Below are positions 8,787 through 18,095 of a DNA stretch of 64,000 bases, one piece after another. The notes beneath the pieces are model-generated. The model did no database searches, had not been told where the DNA came from, and saw only the letters and a program-made list of their open reading frames with translations. The position numbers and the translations under genes are program-made. The DNA comes from JBGAPH01 sp046349955 (GTDB lineage: Bacteria > Planctomycetota > Planctomycetia > Pirellulales > JBGAPH01), in assembly GCA_046349955.1 (NCBI GenBank), contig JAXMBI010000008.1, positions 1 to 64,000 on the forward strand. Direction: 5' to 3'. Position 1 is the first letter of the stretch, and each line of letters starts with the position of its first letter.

Positions 8787-9056
8787 ATGGCCTACGTGGT
8801 CACCGCTCCTTGCTTCGGCTGCAAATACACCGACTGCGTCGTAGTTTGCCCTTGCGAGTGCTTTCGCGAGGGAGAGCAGATGCTGTACATCGCCCCCGAC
8901 GAGTGCATCGAATGCGACGCCTGCCGGGTGGAATGCCCTGTTGCTGCGATCTTTCCCGAGAGCGAAGTGCCAGCTCAATGGAGCGAATTCACGGCGCTAA
9001 ACGCCGAGATGGCGAAGGTCTCGCCCCCGATTGCCCAGCGCAAGCCGCCGAAGTAG
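8787..9056 (+). CDS. 7Fe-type ferredoxin
   Basis: An 89-residue ferredoxin. The first cluster site is CFGCKYTDCVVVCP, with the wider Cys spacing of a 3Fe-4S/4Fe-4S (7Fe) ferredoxin; the second is CIECDACRVECPVAAIF. The C-terminal tail (from VPAQWSEF) is the short helical extension seen in this group. It transfers low-potential electrons in the cytoplasm. Divergent from the sigma factor gene, with about 155 bp between them. Confidence 0.92.
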   Translation: MAYVVTAPCFGCKYTDCVVVCPCECFREGEQMLYIAPDECIECDACRVECPVAAIFPESEVPAQWSEFTALNAEMAKVSPPIAQRKPPK

Positions 9057-9101
9057 GGTCCGCTCTCGCGGACCAATTCCTTGCGCTCGACACCCGCGTC
9101 A

Positions 9102-9950
9102 CTACCGCGGAACGGCGTCCACCGGCCGCCCGGCCACCGGTGGCAGCGGCGTCGAGGTAGGCGTTTCGAGCGAGATGAAGACCAGGAAGCCGACATTGCG
9201 CGCGACCTCCTGCCCCTCGGCGTCGTGGCCTAAACGCGTCTGTGTGAGTCCAGTCAGCACGAGCCCCTTGCCGGGCCGCAGGTTGCCGCCGGTGGAGATT
9301 TCAGATACGCGCTTCGGCCTGACGACCGTTCCCAGCGGCATGTTGCCGGCCTCAGGAGGCGGTTGGACCGTCGCCGCATGCCGCACGCGCAAGTCGAACC
9401 GCACTTCGTTGCCAATCGACGTTGGCGTGAATTCGAGGAGCGTGTCGCCGTCGTCGAACTGGGCGCGCCGGTTGCGCACGGTCACGACCGTGGGCTCGGC
9501 TAAAATCTCCAGGGCGTCCTGGCGGCGCAGGGCCTCGATCAGCTCGCGGAACTCTTTTGCGTCCTGAACCACGTAGCGCGGCTTCTCCGTCTTCGAGGGG
9601 AGAAAGGGCGCCAGTTTGCTCGAAGCGGTCAGTTTCCAGTCCGCTTCCCAGCGGCGCAGTTTGTCGAGATCGACCTCCGCCAGGATGACGTGGGCGATGA
9701 CCGTCGACTGCAGGCCGATCTGCGTCCGCAGCACGTCGATCTCGCGGTGCAGCCGCTCGAGCTCGGCCAGCTTCTGCGTCAACTGCGCCTCGGCCGAATC
9801 AAGGTCGAGGGCCTGAACTGGCTCGGCAGGCCCGCCCGTGGGCATCGGCGCATACGGCACTGGCCGCGGCGCCTGCGGCGGAGGGGGCTCGCCAGCCCAG
9901 GTCCCGCCGGCGAGAGCAAGTACAACGGCCACAACATGCCCAGCGCGCAT
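9102..9950 (-). CDS. Exported secretin-like protein (type II/III secretion domain)
   Basis: A 282-residue exported protein. A signal peptide (ending TWAGEPP) and a Pro-rich linker precede a coiled-coil helix (about 45-80, LTQKLAELERLHREIDVLRT). The C-terminal half resembles the secretin core: LAEPTVVTVRNRRAQFDDGD, later GKGLVLTGLTQTR and FLVFISLE. It is much shorter than true secretins and lacks recognisable N0/N1 domains, so it may be a planctomycete paralogue that is not a pore. ATG at 9950 chosen because the signal peptide begins there. Confidence 0.65.
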   Translation of the reverse strand: MRAGHVVAVVLALAGGTWAGEPPPPQAPRPVPYAPMPTGGPAEPVQALDLDSAEAQLTQKLAELERLHREIDVLRTQIGLQSTVIAHVILAEVDLDKLRRWEADWKLTASSKLAPFLPSKTEKPRYVVQDAKEFRELIEALRRQDALEILAEPTVVTVRNRRAQFDDGDTLLEFTPTSIGNEVRFDLRVRHAATVQPPPEAGNMPLGTVVRPKRVSEISTGGNLRPGKGLVLTGLTQTRLGHDAEGQEVARNVGFLVFISLETPTSTPLPPVAGRPVDAVPR

Positions 9951-10157
9951 TCGTCTGCCTCCACCGAGAACACCCCCCGAGCGCGGAGAATAGCGACAGC
10001 TCTGTCTCGAGCCAAGATGAATCGGGCCCTGAGGCTGCGCGCGGCTCAGGGCGAGGCTGCGGGCCGCCAGCGCGCCAATTCGTTGCAGCCGGGGCTTGTC
10101 GCGCCCATAATCGCTGCGGCAAGACACTTCATGCGGCTTCTGATCGAGGGTGCGACG

Positions 10158-10652
10158 ATGATCAGGCGAGCGTTGTTGGCGATGGCGGCCTGGGCATGTT
10201 TCGGCCAGGCAGCCGTCGCGGCGGATTTGACCCTTTGGATCGATCCGGATGGAACGACCTATCTATACAACGCCGCCTCGAGCCCCGTTTGGTTCGACGG
10301 ATATCAAATCGCGTCCGAAAGCGCGCGGCTCGACCCGGTGCACTGGATCAGCATCAGCGACCAGGTTGCTGCGCATCCGCTTGATATCATTGCTGCTTTG
10401 GGGGCCGGCGCGCTAACCTTTGGCGAAGCGAATCCCGGCCCAGGCAATTTGGCCGAATTGAATTTGGGCGGCGTCGCCGTGCTCCAACCGGGGGCCAAGT
10501 TCGCGATCGGCAAACCGTTTCTGGACGGTCAGCCGGGTCCGACGGCGGATTTCTTTTATAAGGGCGGGATCCTCCCCGAGCCCTCCACCTGGCTGCTGGC
10601 CGCAATGGCCGGGTTAGGGCTGCTGGCATTCCGGGGCCAGTTTCGCCGGTAG
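10158..10652 (+). CDS. PEP-CTERM sorting-domain protein
   Basis: A 164-residue exported protein. It has a signal peptide (MIRRALLAMAAWACFGQ, ending AVAAD), a beta-rich body of about 110 residues without catalytic motifs, and a C-terminal PEP-CTERM signal: ILPEPSTWLLAAMAGLGLL followed by a basic FRGQFRR tail. Such proteins are processed by exosortase and displayed at the cell surface. A ribosome site (GAGGG) precedes the ATG at 10158. Function of the body unknown. Confidence 0.82.
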   Translation: MIRRALLAMAAWACFGQAAVAADLTLWIDPDGTTYLYNAASSPVWFDGYQIASESARLDPVHWISISDQVAAHPLDIIAALGAGALTFGEANPGPGNLAELNLGGVAVLQPGAKFAIGKPFLDGQPGPTADFFYKGGILPEPSTWLLAAMAGLGLLAFRGQFRR

Positions 10653-10709
10653 GCGTTTCGCACGCACGTTTCGTCGGATCCCGATTTCGCCCGCCTGCAG
10701 GTAACAACA

Positions 10710-10743
10710 TTGGCCAGCGCGCCATTTTCGGCGCACTGGCCAA
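10710..10743. terminator. Bidirectional terminator-like hairpin
   Basis: TTGGCCAG...CGCC pairs with GGCG...CTGGCCAA around an ATTTTC loop. It lies between convergent genes ending at 10652 (plus) and 10779 (minus), so it may serve both. Confidence 0.6.
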
Positions 10744-10778
10744 TTGCTTGCGCTTGAGAGGTGTATCTCGCGCCCCGC

Positions 10779-11852
10779 CTACAACTCCACGTGCGTCACG
10801 CCGCCCACTTGATCGAAGTGGCCGATCTTGAGCAGCACGCCGTTCGATCCGGGCATTTCGACCACAAACGCCGGGTCGCAGACCACGAGGGGCGGGGTCG
10901 TCACCACCATCACGAGCGACGCCACGTAGTAGCCCGTCAAGGACAGGGCCACGAACCAGGGCACCGTGCCGGCGGCCATCTGCAGCAATTGAGCCCGCTT
11001 TGCCCGCGACACTTCGTTCTCCAGGCAGTACTGCTCGATCACGTCGGTCCGCTTGAGCGGGTTGGTCAGGTCGAGCATTTCGTTGAACGTACAGTCGCCG
11101 GTGCGGCACTTGCGGTAGGTCCGCGCCGCGCTCAGGGCCAGCTTGCGGCGTTTGAAGTCGAGCCGGGCCTGCATCTCGTCGAGCGCCTTTTGCCGGCGGG
11201 ACACCACGTAGTTCATCAGCCCGCGCGGCGCGGCCAAGGCGAGGTTCGCGGCAGCCACCGCCGCCTGCAGCGGCCGGCGATAGAGCGCGCGCGAGCGGTA
11301 TCTGGCGAAGACTTCGTCTTGCACCTTGGTGATCGCGGCGGTCAGGTCTTCACGCGTGGTGAGCACCAGTTCGTCGCCAATCTCCACGCACAACGGCTTG
11401 AGGTAGTAGACCTTCGCCCCCCGCTCCATCAGCGGCCCGCTCAAGAATTCATCGAGCCGGGTCTGCACGCAGGCGGGAATCGGATCGGTGATCTTGTCGA
11501 AGTCCTTCTGCTCGGTGACCGTGACGAAGAACTTCCCCTGCGGCAGGCGGATGGAGGCCTGGAACAGGTCGAACTCGCGGACTTGGGTGAAGTCGGCGCG
11601 GTGCTTCTTCTGCACAGCCGCCCAGCGCTTTTCCTTGCCGGCAAAGGGGCGGGTTTCGCGGAGCATGCTTTCCGACAGGGTTTCGGCCGAGTCCTTGGGC
11701 GGCACCCAAATCGGCTTGCCCACCCAAGCGCCGAAAGGCTTGAGCTCCTGCTCGAGGGTAAACGGTTCGGCGGTCGCGGGATCGACCACCGAGGGGAACA
11801 CGCGGGGCGGGGCGAGGGCGGGGGGCGCGAGACGGTCGATGGTCCGAGGCAT
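10779..11852 (-). CDS. Hypothetical protein with a C-terminal membrane segment
   Basis: A 357-residue protein not recognised by family. The N-terminal 200 residues are soluble and mixed alpha/beta. A basic coiled segment (about 215-255, RRQKALDEMQARLDFKRRK) leads to CRTGDCTFNEM, which has a CX5C pair. One strong transmembrane helix lies at about 295-320 (PWFVALSLTGYYVASLVMVV), followed by about 35 extracytoplasmic residues. No signal peptide. ATG at 11852. It is upstream of another minus-strand membrane protein gene, separated by a terminator region. Confidence 0.7.
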   Translation of the reverse strand: MPRTIDRLAPPALAPPRVFPSVVDPATAEPFTLEQELKPFGAWVGKPIWVPPKDSAETLSESMLRETRPFAGKEKRWAAVQKKHRADFTQVREFDLFQASIRLPQGKFFVTVTEQKDFDKITDPIPACVQTRLDEFLSGPLMERGAKVYYLKPLCVEIGDELVLTTREDLTAAITKVQDEVFARYRSRALYRRPLQAAVAAANLALAAPRGLMNYVVSRRQKALDEMQARLDFKRRKLALSAARTYRKCRTGDCTFNEMLDLTNPLKRTDVIEQYCLENEVSRAKRAQLLQMAAGTVPWFVALSLTGYYVASLVMVVTTPPLVVCDPAFVVEMPGSNGVLLKIGHFDQVGGVTHVEL

Positions 11853-12041
11853 GCCATGTCTCCACGAAGGAAGCGACGCAATGCCGGCTCAGCCGCGCTG
11901 CTCGAGCGCCGTGCTCAATGCGGACCAAACGCAGTGCGCTGACAAAGCATTCGCTTGTTGTTCCGAGCTCTTGGAAAGAGCAAAACCGAGAAGATGCCTT
12001 ACCCTGACGCCCGACAATCTACGCCTGGAGGGGAGCGCAAG

Positions 12042-13004
12042 TCAAGAAAATTGACGCAAGCCCTCTTCCGCCCCCAAGTTGGTCGCCGTCCGTCGAGGTG
12101 TCTTCGCCCCACTCGCCGCAGGAAGAACCTCGGCGCTGCCTGCCGCCGCTTGCCTGCGATTCGGGCGTTGCTGGGGCAAATACGCGCTGAGCACGCCGGC
12201 GGCCAGCAGCAGGATCGCCGCTCCCAGGCGCAGCGCGAAGAGGCTGCGCGGCGTGAGCTTGGCGTGCCACGCTCCGACGGCCGCGTGGGCTGCCGGCGCC
12301 GCGGCGACGAGGGCGAAGCTCACGATCCCCACGCCAAAGCCTTCGAAGTAGCCCTGCGCGCACAGGCCCACCAGCAAGAGCGCCGAAACGGGCGCGGCGG
12401 CAGGTGGGAGCACTCCCACTCCCAGCAGACCACCGCACACGGCCACCGCCGCCGTCGTGGCGCAGCCGGCGCCGGCCAATTGCGCCAGGCTCAGACCTCC
12501 GGAGCGTTCGATCAGCAGGGCCCCGGCGACGAAGGACAACGCGAGCACGAGTGCTTGAGACCAGGCTGCCGCACGGGCCGCGCGGCGGCACAGCACGCAA
12601 AGCGTGAACACGGCGATTGCGAGCCCTACGCGCCAGGCCGTTTGCCGGGGCGCGATGGCGGCGTAGCTTGGCACGAGTGTCCAGCCGGCGAGGGCCGCGA
12701 CGCCGGCTAGGCTGAGCCAGGCGAGCCAAACGCGGTCGAAGCGCGCAAGCAACACGCCGACGAGCGCGCCCGCAGCCACGAGCGCCGGCAGCCAGTCGCG
12801 CGAGGTGCGGGGAATCCACGGCGGGGCCGCTTCGCCCAAGAGGCGGCTGGCCGCCACGAAGCCCACGGCGATCGCCACGCCCGCCCAGGGGGCGCCCGAC
12901 CACGCGACGCGGCGCGTGGCTAGTGCGCCCAAGTAAAACACAAGGGCGGCCACGGCAGCCGGAATCAGGCCGCCGTAGACCGCCAGGTGGAGCGGAATGC
13001 TCAA
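12042..13004 (-). CDS. Hypothetical polytopic membrane protein
   Basis: A 320-residue protein with about eight to nine predicted transmembrane helices (for example LIPAAVAALVFYLGALA, VGLAIAVFTLCVL, ALVLALSFVAGALL, ALRLGAAILLLAAGVLSAYL) and a basic cytosolic tail of about 40 residues. The start is a TTG at 13004, supported by a GAGGAA ribosome site eight bases upstream. It sits directly downstream of the YceI gene (25 bp apart) and may share its transcript. No family recognised. Confidence 0.7.
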   Translation of the reverse strand: MSIPLHLAVYGGLIPAAVAALVFYLGALATRRVAWSGAPWAGVAIAVGFVAASRLLGEAAPPWIPRTSRDWLPALVAAGALVGVLLARFDRVWLAWLSLAGVAALAGWTLVPSYAAIAPRQTAWRVGLAIAVFTLCVLCRRAARAAAWSQALVLALSFVAGALLIERSGGLSLAQLAGAGCATTAAVAVCGGLLGVGVLPPAAAPVSALLLVGLCAQGYFEGFGVGIVSFALVAAAPAAHAAVGAWHAKLTPRSLFALRLGAAILLLAAGVLSAYLPQQRPNRRQAAAGSAEVLPAASGAKTPRRTATNLGAEEGLRQFS

Positions 13005-13029
13005 GCGTCCGTTCCTCGAGAAACCAAGG

Positions 13030-13665
13030 TCAATTGGCTGGCACGCTGAACGAGGTCTTGATCTTCACCGGATCGTCAATTTTGCCTTCGCCGTAAGTCA
13101 TGCCGAACTGCTTGCGGCTGATCTCGAAGTCGGCGACAAAGTCGATCTTGCCGTCGTGCGCCGTGATGTCCGCCGGAAACTCGATGGTCGCGGTCTTGCC
13201 GAGCAGGGTCAGGTCGCCAGTTACCTTGTAGCCGCCCGGCGCGGGGTCGATCGACTTGGTGACAAACGTCGCCTTCGGGTGCTGCTTGACGTCGAAGAAG
13301 TCCTGGTTCATCAGGTGGGCAGTGAGCTTGCCATCGTCGGCCCAGAGCTGTTCGGTGTTGATGTCGACGGTGATCGACTCGATCGGCTTGTCGCCGCTGC
13401 CCAGCACGGCGAATCCCTCGAAGTCGTTGAAGCCCCCTTCGTGCTTGCCGTCCGGCTTGCTGCCGACGAACTGAATCAGACCTTCGTCCTCCGTGAACTT
13501 TTGGCCCGGCTTGGCCTCGCCGGGCGTGGAAGCGGCAGGAGCGCCGGCAGCCGGAGGCGCCGAGGCGTTGGTGTTGGCCGCAGGCGCCGTGGGCTTCGTC
13601 TCGCCGCAGCCGCTGCCCAGGGCGGCGAACAACAGGCTCAGCCAGATTCCGGAACGCAACATCAT
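13030..13665 (-). CDS. YceI-family lipoprotein
   Basis: A 211-residue exported protein. It has a lipoprotein-type signal (LLFAALGSGCGE), a Pro/Ala-rich linker (about 25-55) and a YceI lipocalin-like domain: GLIQFVGSKPDGKHEGGFND, later HLMNQDFFDVKQHPKATFVT and the C-terminal FEISRKQFGMTYGEGKI. YceI proteins bind isoprenoid lipids in the periplasm. A good ribosome site (AGGAG) precedes the ATG at 13665. It lies 91 bp downstream of the marR-like gene and is probably in its transcription unit. Confidence 0.88.
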   Translation of the reverse strand: MMLRSGIWLSLLFAALGSGCGETKPTAPAANTNASAPPAAGAPAASTPGEAKPGQKFTEDEGLIQFVGSKPDGKHEGGFNDFEGFAVLGSGDKPIESITVDINTEQLWADDGKLTAHLMNQDFFDVKQHPKATFVTKSIDPAPGGYKVTGDLTLLGKTATIEFPADITAHDGKIDFVADFEISRKQFGMTYGEGKIDDPVKIKTSFSVPAN

Positions 13666-13756
13666 TCGAACTCCTTTGATCCGTTGAGAGGGGATGCGTG
13701 TAATTCGCGGCGGCGGTTCTCTGGAACCAGGCCCGCCCGGATACGGACAGCGCTTC

Positions 13757-14251
13757 CTAGTTCTGGGCGGCCTCACAGGCCTCGCCCGGGTAGCGCATCT
13801 TGACGAGCAACCGATTCAGTTCCGCCAATTCCTCGGCGGACAGGTGCCCCAGCGAACGCCGGTGCAACTCGAGCACCGGCTCGTCCAAGCCCGCCAGCAG
13901 GGTCAAACCGGCCGGCGTGATGCTCACGAGCACGACGCGGCGGTCTTCGGAAGTGCGCGACCGCTCGACCAGCCCCGCTTGCTCCAAGCGGTCGACCAGG
14001 CGGGTGATGTCGGGCATCCGCGTGATCATTTGGGCGGCGATCTCTAGGCAAGGCAAGCCCTGTCCGCCCTGGCCGCGGAGAATGCGGAGCACGTTATACT
14101 GCGGCCCGGTGACGCCGTGGGCGGCAAACAGCTTGCTGAACTGCTGCAAGAGAAAGTCTTGCGAGCGCAACAGGTTCAGCGCCGCTTCCTGCTCAGGGCA
14201 CTCGAAGGGGTGCTTCTTGCGCAGTTCGTCTTGCAGCACCGACTTGGGCAT
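13757..14251 (-). CDS. MarR-family transcriptional regulator
   Basis: A 164-residue winged-helix regulator with the full MarR layout: an N-terminal dimerisation helix, VTGPQYNVLRILRGQGGQGL, the recognition region AAQMITRMPDITRLVDRLEQ, wing residues VERSRTSEDRRVVLVSITPAG, and a C-terminal helix. It is divergent from the large kinase gene and transcribed toward yceI. Its own promoter contains a palindrome (see 14299-14327), consistent with autorepression. Pairing of marR with yceI suggests control by a lipid or aromatic ligand; this is inference. Confidence 0.9.
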   Translation of the reverse strand: MPKSVLQDELRKKHPFECPEQEAALNLLRSQDFLLQQFSKLFAAHGVTGPQYNVLRILRGQGGQGLPCLEIAAQMITRMPDITRLVDRLEQAGLVERSRTSEDRRVVLVSITPAGLTLLAGLDEPVLELHRRSLGHLSAEELAELNRLLVKMRYPGEACEAAQN

Positions 14252-14298
14252 GGCGATCGGGGAAAGCCCGAAAGAAACTGATCTTGGAGCTGCCGAAA

Positions 14299-14327
14299 TT
14301 TGTACGTTACAACGATAGTTGTGTCAA
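14299..14327 (-). promoter_or_regulatory. marR promoter with embedded operator palindrome
   Basis: On the minus strand, TTGACA (-35) and TACAAA (-10) are separated by 17 bp, 48 bp upstream of the marR start. The palindrome ACAAC-TATC-GTTGT fills most of the spacer and touches the -35 box, as in autoregulated MarR promoters. Apart from this promoter, the 368-bp divergent region 14252-14619 contains no gene. Confidence 0.6.
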
Positions 14328-14619
14328 TCGGACAATGTGCTCCAACGTGGCCGAGCAACGCCCTCGGATAACGCGTCGCTGTGTGCCAGAGCCACCGCAG
14401 ATTTTGCCGAAGCAGCAGCCGGGCTATGACTTAACGGTTCGATCGGCCAGCGTGTCGTGCTTACCGCCCAGACGCGAACCTGGGGTGTGCGTAGAATGTC
14501 GTCACCTCGTGCGGCCGCGGGAATCTAATGGCCCGGCGGCGGCGGTGCGGGAGTTTGCGGTGCGCCTTGGGGGCCGCGTGTCAGACGGTCCGAGCCGCCA
14601 GGAAGGAAGGTTTCGCGTC

Positions 14620-16251
14620 GTGTCTGTGACCAGCATTTCGCCCAACGATCAAACGCTCGACGCCGCGTCGGTCACCGGCTCGGAAGCGGCCTCCCCGTGG
14701 CAGCCGCGCATCGCCCTGGTGGAAGGGAGCGGCCCGCAACTCAGCGGCGAAACCAACACGCTGCTGCACGCCCGCCTGCGGTCGGCGAGCCTGGTGCTCT
14801 GCTCTGGGTTTGCCGTGTTCTTGGCCTGGTCGCTGGTTTCAAGGGGCTTCGATCATCCGTGGCTGTTGACCGCGCACGCCGCGGTGACGCTGGTGCTCGG
14901 CGCGAGCGCCGGCCTGCTTTGCCGCCGTTGCCCCAAGGCGACGCAGCAACTCGGCCTCAAGCAGGCTGTAGTCTTCGGCCTGCCGGCGGCCTATTTCCTC
15001 GCCTACGAGTATGTGCTGCTCAGCGAGAGCGCGAGCGACTACCAGTACCTGCCTGCGATCACAGCCGCCTGGCTGACGCTGATGTTCACCTACGCCATGT
15101 TCATCCCCAACACGTGGAAGCGCTCGGCACCGGTGATTGCGGGCCTGGCGCTCGCGCCCCTGGGGCTCGTATTCTTTCTCGCGGCAACCAACCCGACGGT
15201 GGCGAGTCTGCTGACTAGCGACAAGCATGACGGCTACTTCATCGAAATGACGCTCATGCTGGGCATCAGCGCGGCCGCCTGCGTGTTCGGCGTCTACACG
15301 ATCAACGCCCTGCGGCAAGAAGCCTTTAGCGCGCGGCAGCTTGGCCAGTACCACCTGCGGCAACTGATTGGCAAAGGGGGCATGGGCGAGGTCTACTTGG
15401 CCGAGCACCATCTGCTCAAGCGGCCCTGCGCCATCAAGCTCATTCGCCCCGATCGCGCCGGCGATCCGCGGGCACTGGCCCGCTTCGAGCGCGAGGTGCG
15501 GGCCACCGCGCGGCTCTCGCACTGGAACTCGGTCGAGGTCTTCGACTACGGACGCACCCAGGACGGCACGTTCTACTACGTGATGGAGTTCCTGCCGGGG
15601 CTTAGCCTAGCCGAGCTCGTCGAACGGCACGGTCCGTTGCCGCCCGAGCGCGTGATCTACCTGCTGCGGCAAACCTGCGATGCGCTCGCCGAGGCGCACG
15701 GCCTGGGGCTGCTGCACCGCGACATCAAGCCGGGCAACCTCTTCGCGGCGCAGCGCGGCGGGTTCTACGACGTGGCCAAGCTGCTCGACTTCGGCTTGGC
15801 CAAGCCGGTAGTCTCGGTGGAGCCGACGTCCGACCTCACGCTGGACGGTTCGATCACCGGTTCGCCCCTCTACATGTCGCCCGAGCAAGCCACGGGGGAT
15901 GCCGAGCCCGACAACCGCAGCGACATCTACTCCCTGGGGGCGGTGGCCTATTACCTGCTCACGGGGCGGCCGCCGTTCGCGGGGAGCAACCCCTTCAAGC
16001 TGATGATGTCGCACGCCCGCGACGAGCCAACTCCCCCTTCGCAGGTTGCGGCCGAAGTGCCTGAGGACCTGGAGGCCGTGGTGCTGCGGTGTCTGGCCAA
16101 GCAGCCGGATGAGCGGTTCGAGAACGTGCAGTCGTTGGCGGCGGCGCTCGACGACTGCCGGTTGGCGGATGCCTGGACGCCCGAGCGGGCGAAGGCCTGG
16201 TGGTTGGCCGCTTCGACTGCGCCGCCGGTCGTTGAAGAGGCGGTCGCGTGA
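14620..16251 (+). CDS. Membrane-anchored Ser/Thr protein kinase
   Basis: A 543-residue kinase. The N-terminal 230 residues hold about six transmembrane helices (for example VLCSGFAVFLAWSL, LGLVFFLAATN, MTLMLGISAAACVFGVYTI). The kinase domain follows: GKGGMGEVY, CAIKLIRPD, HRDIKPGNLF, KLLDFGLAKP, SPLYMSPEQA, and the distal CLAKQPDERF motif. The start is the GTG at 14620 because an excellent ribosome site (GGAAGGAAGG) lies nine bases upstream; the ORF continues open farther upstream without kinase or membrane content. The stop overlaps the next gene (GTGA). Its sensor role is unassigned. Confidence 0.85.
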   Translation: MSVTSISPNDQTLDAASVTGSEAASPWQPRIALVEGSGPQLSGETNTLLHARLRSASLVLCSGFAVFLAWSLVSRGFDHPWLLTAHAAVTLVLGASAGLLCRRCPKATQQLGLKQAVVFGLPAAYFLAYEYVLLSESASDYQYLPAITAAWLTLMFTYAMFIPNTWKRSAPVIAGLALAPLGLVFFLAATNPTVASLLTSDKHDGYFIEMTLMLGISAAACVFGVYTINALRQEAFSARQLGQYHLRQLIGKGGMGEVYLAEHHLLKRPCAIKLIRPDRAGDPRALARFEREVRATARLSHWNSVEVFDYGRTQDGTFYYVMEFLPGLSLAELVERHGPLPPERVIYLLRQTCDALAEAHGLGLLHRDIKPGNLFAAQRGGFYDVAKLLDFGLAKPVVSVEPTSDLTLDGSITGSPLYMSPEQATGDAEPDNRSDIYSLGAVAYYLLTGRPPFAGSNPFKLMMSHARDEPTPPSQVAAEVPEDLEAVVLRCLAKQPDERFENVQSLAAALDDCRLADAWTPERAKAWWLAASTAPPVVEEAVA

Positions 16252-16523
16252 GCGAGGGGGCCGCCCCTTGGCGGCGCGACCCCACGTCGCTGCGCGACGT
16301 GTTGTTGGCCACGGCCTGCTTCGCACTGTCACTGCGGTCGGGCATGCTCGCCAAGCACAGTCTCGATGAGCCCCTGGTCGCGTTGGCCGCTTATAGCGCC
16401 ATGATGGGCTTCCTCGTCGGTGGAGCGTGGGTGCTCATTTTGGGCTACCGAACGGTCCTTCGGCTCCTGACCTGGCCGTGGCGGGCCGCTTGCCGGCTCG
16501 GCCAGTTGGGACGAAAAAGCTAG
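16248..16523 (+). CDS. Small membrane protein coupled to the kinase gene
   Basis: A 91-residue protein with two hydrophobic helices (DVLLATACFALSL and AYSAMMGFLVGGAWVLILGY) and basic ends. GTG start overlapping the kinase stop by 4 bp, so it is translationally coupled and may interact with the kinase in the membrane. No family recognised. Confidence 0.65.
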   Translation: MSEGAAPWRRDPTSLRDVLLATACFALSLRSGMLAKHSLDEPLVALAAYSAMMGFLVGGAWVLILGYRTVLRLLTWPWRAACRLGQLGRKS

Positions 16524-16658
16524 GGTTAGGGTGCGTTGTCAGCCGGCTTACGCCGGCCGCTCGCCAAAGTAGTAGATCGCCTCCCAAGGCCGGCCGCCGC
16601 GCGTTAGATTGATGGAATGCCGATTCGTCGCCTGAAAGGGTCTTTCCACCGAATTGCT

Positions 16659-18074
16659 ATGAGCACGCCCCGCCCTCGCACGCTGTTTCAGAAGATCTGG
16701 GACGCCCATGTCGTCCATGCCGAGCCCGGCCAGCAGGCCATTCTCTATATCGATCTGCAGTTGGTCCATGAAGTGACCAGCCCGCAGGCGTTCGAGGGGC
16801 TCCGGCTGGCGGGGCGCAAGGTGCGGCGTCCCGAGCGGACCGTGGCCGTGCCGGATCACAACGTGCCAACGACCGATCGCCGGCTGCCCATCGCCGATCC
16901 GATTTCGAAACAGCAAATCGACACGCTGCGGGCAAACTGCAAAGAATTCGGCGTCAAGCTCTACGACCTGGGCGATCCCAAGCAGGGGATCGTCCACATC
17001 ATCGGCCCCGAGCTCGGGCTCACCCAGCCGGGCATGACGATCGTCTGCGGCGACAGCCACACGGCCACCCACGGCGCGTTCGGCGCCCTGGCCTTCGGCA
17101 TCGGCACCAGCGAGGTCGAGCATGTGCTGGCCACGCAAACACTGCTCCAGTCCGTGCCGAAGACGCTCGAACTGCGCGTCGACGGGCAACTTCTGCCGGG
17201 CGTCACGGCCAAGGACCTGATTCTGTACCTGATCGGCCAAATCACCACCGACGGCGGCACCGGCTACGTAATCGAGTACACCGGCGAGGCGATCCGCTCC
17301 CTCGGCATGGAGCAGCGGATGACCGTGTGCAACATGACGATCGAGGCCGGGGCGCGAGCCGGCATGATCGCCCCGGACGAGAAGACCTTTGAGTATCTGC
17401 GAGGCCGTGAGTTCGCCCCGCGCGATTTCGAGGCCGCCGTGGCCAAGTGGAAAACGCTGCCTGGCGATCCCGGCGCGACCTACGACAAATCGCTGCAGTT
17501 CCATGCCACGAACGTCGCGCCGCAGGTGACCTGGGGGACCAACCCCGGACAAGTGCTGCCCGTGGTCGACACGATTCCCGATCCGGCGGCTCTCGGCAGC
17601 GATGAAGAGCGCAAGACCGCGGCCCGCTCGCTCGAGTACATGGGGCTCAAGCCTGGCACGCCGATCACGGCGATCGAGCTCGACCGCGTGTTCATCGGCT
17701 CCTGCACCAACGCCCGCATCGAAGACCTACGGGCAGCGGCGGCCGTGGTCCGCGGGCGGCGAGTCGCCTCGCGCGTGCACGCCATGGTCGTCCCTGGCAG
17801 CGGCCAGGTGAAGCTGCAGGCCGAAAAGGAAGGGCTCGATCGCGTGTTCCGCGAGGCGGGCTTCGACTGGCGCGAGGCGGGCTGCAGCATGTGCCTGGGC
17901 ATGAACCCCGACACGCTCTCCCCCGGCGAGCGCTGCGCTTCGACCAGCAACCGCAACTTCGAAGGCCGCCAAGGCAAGGGGGGCCGCACCCACCTGGTGT
18001 CGCCGGCGATGGCGGCCGCCGCGGCGGTGGCGGGGCACTTTGTGGATATTCGGGATTGGGAGTATCAGGTTTAG
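16659..18074 (+). CDS. leuC: 3-isopropylmalate dehydratase large subunit
   Basis: A 471-residue aconitase-superfamily enzyme of leucine synthesis. With LeuD it isomerises 2-isopropylmalate to 3-isopropylmalate. Seen in the sequence: VPDHNVPTTDR near the N terminus, CGDSHTATHGAFGALAFGIG, the first cluster Cys in GSCTNARIEDLR, and the remaining cluster Cys pair in CSMCLGMNPD. The length is normal. ATG at 16659 matches family N termini (TLFQKIWDAHVV). leuD is 0.6 kb downstream, separated by a protease gene and a repeat. Confidence 0.96.
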   Translation: MSTPRPRTLFQKIWDAHVVHAEPGQQAILYIDLQLVHEVTSPQAFEGLRLAGRKVRRPERTVAVPDHNVPTTDRRLPIADPISKQQIDTLRANCKEFGVKLYDLGDPKQGIVHIIGPELGLTQPGMTIVCGDSHTATHGAFGALAFGIGTSEVEHVLATQTLLQSVPKTLELRVDGQLLPGVTAKDLILYLIGQITTDGGTGYVIEYTGEAIRSLGMEQRMTVCNMTIEAGARAGMIAPDEKTFEYLRGREFAPRDFEAAVAKWKTLPGDPGATYDKSLQFHATNVAPQVTWGTNPGQVLPVVDTIPDPAALGSDEERKTAARSLEYMGLKPGTPITAIELDRVFIGSCTNARIEDLRAAAAVVRGRRVASRVHAMVVPGSGQVKLQAEKEGLDRVFREAGFDWREAGCSMCLGMNPDTLSPGERCASTSNRNFEGRQGKGGRTHLVSPAMAAAAAVAGHFVDIRDWEYQV

Positions 18075-18095
18075 GCTCGCAGCGAGGACCATCTT

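Noticed and set aside
10761..11942. 393-codon plus-strand frame
   Set aside because: Antisense shadow of the minus-strand gene at 10779-11852, which has a sensible membrane helix and start.
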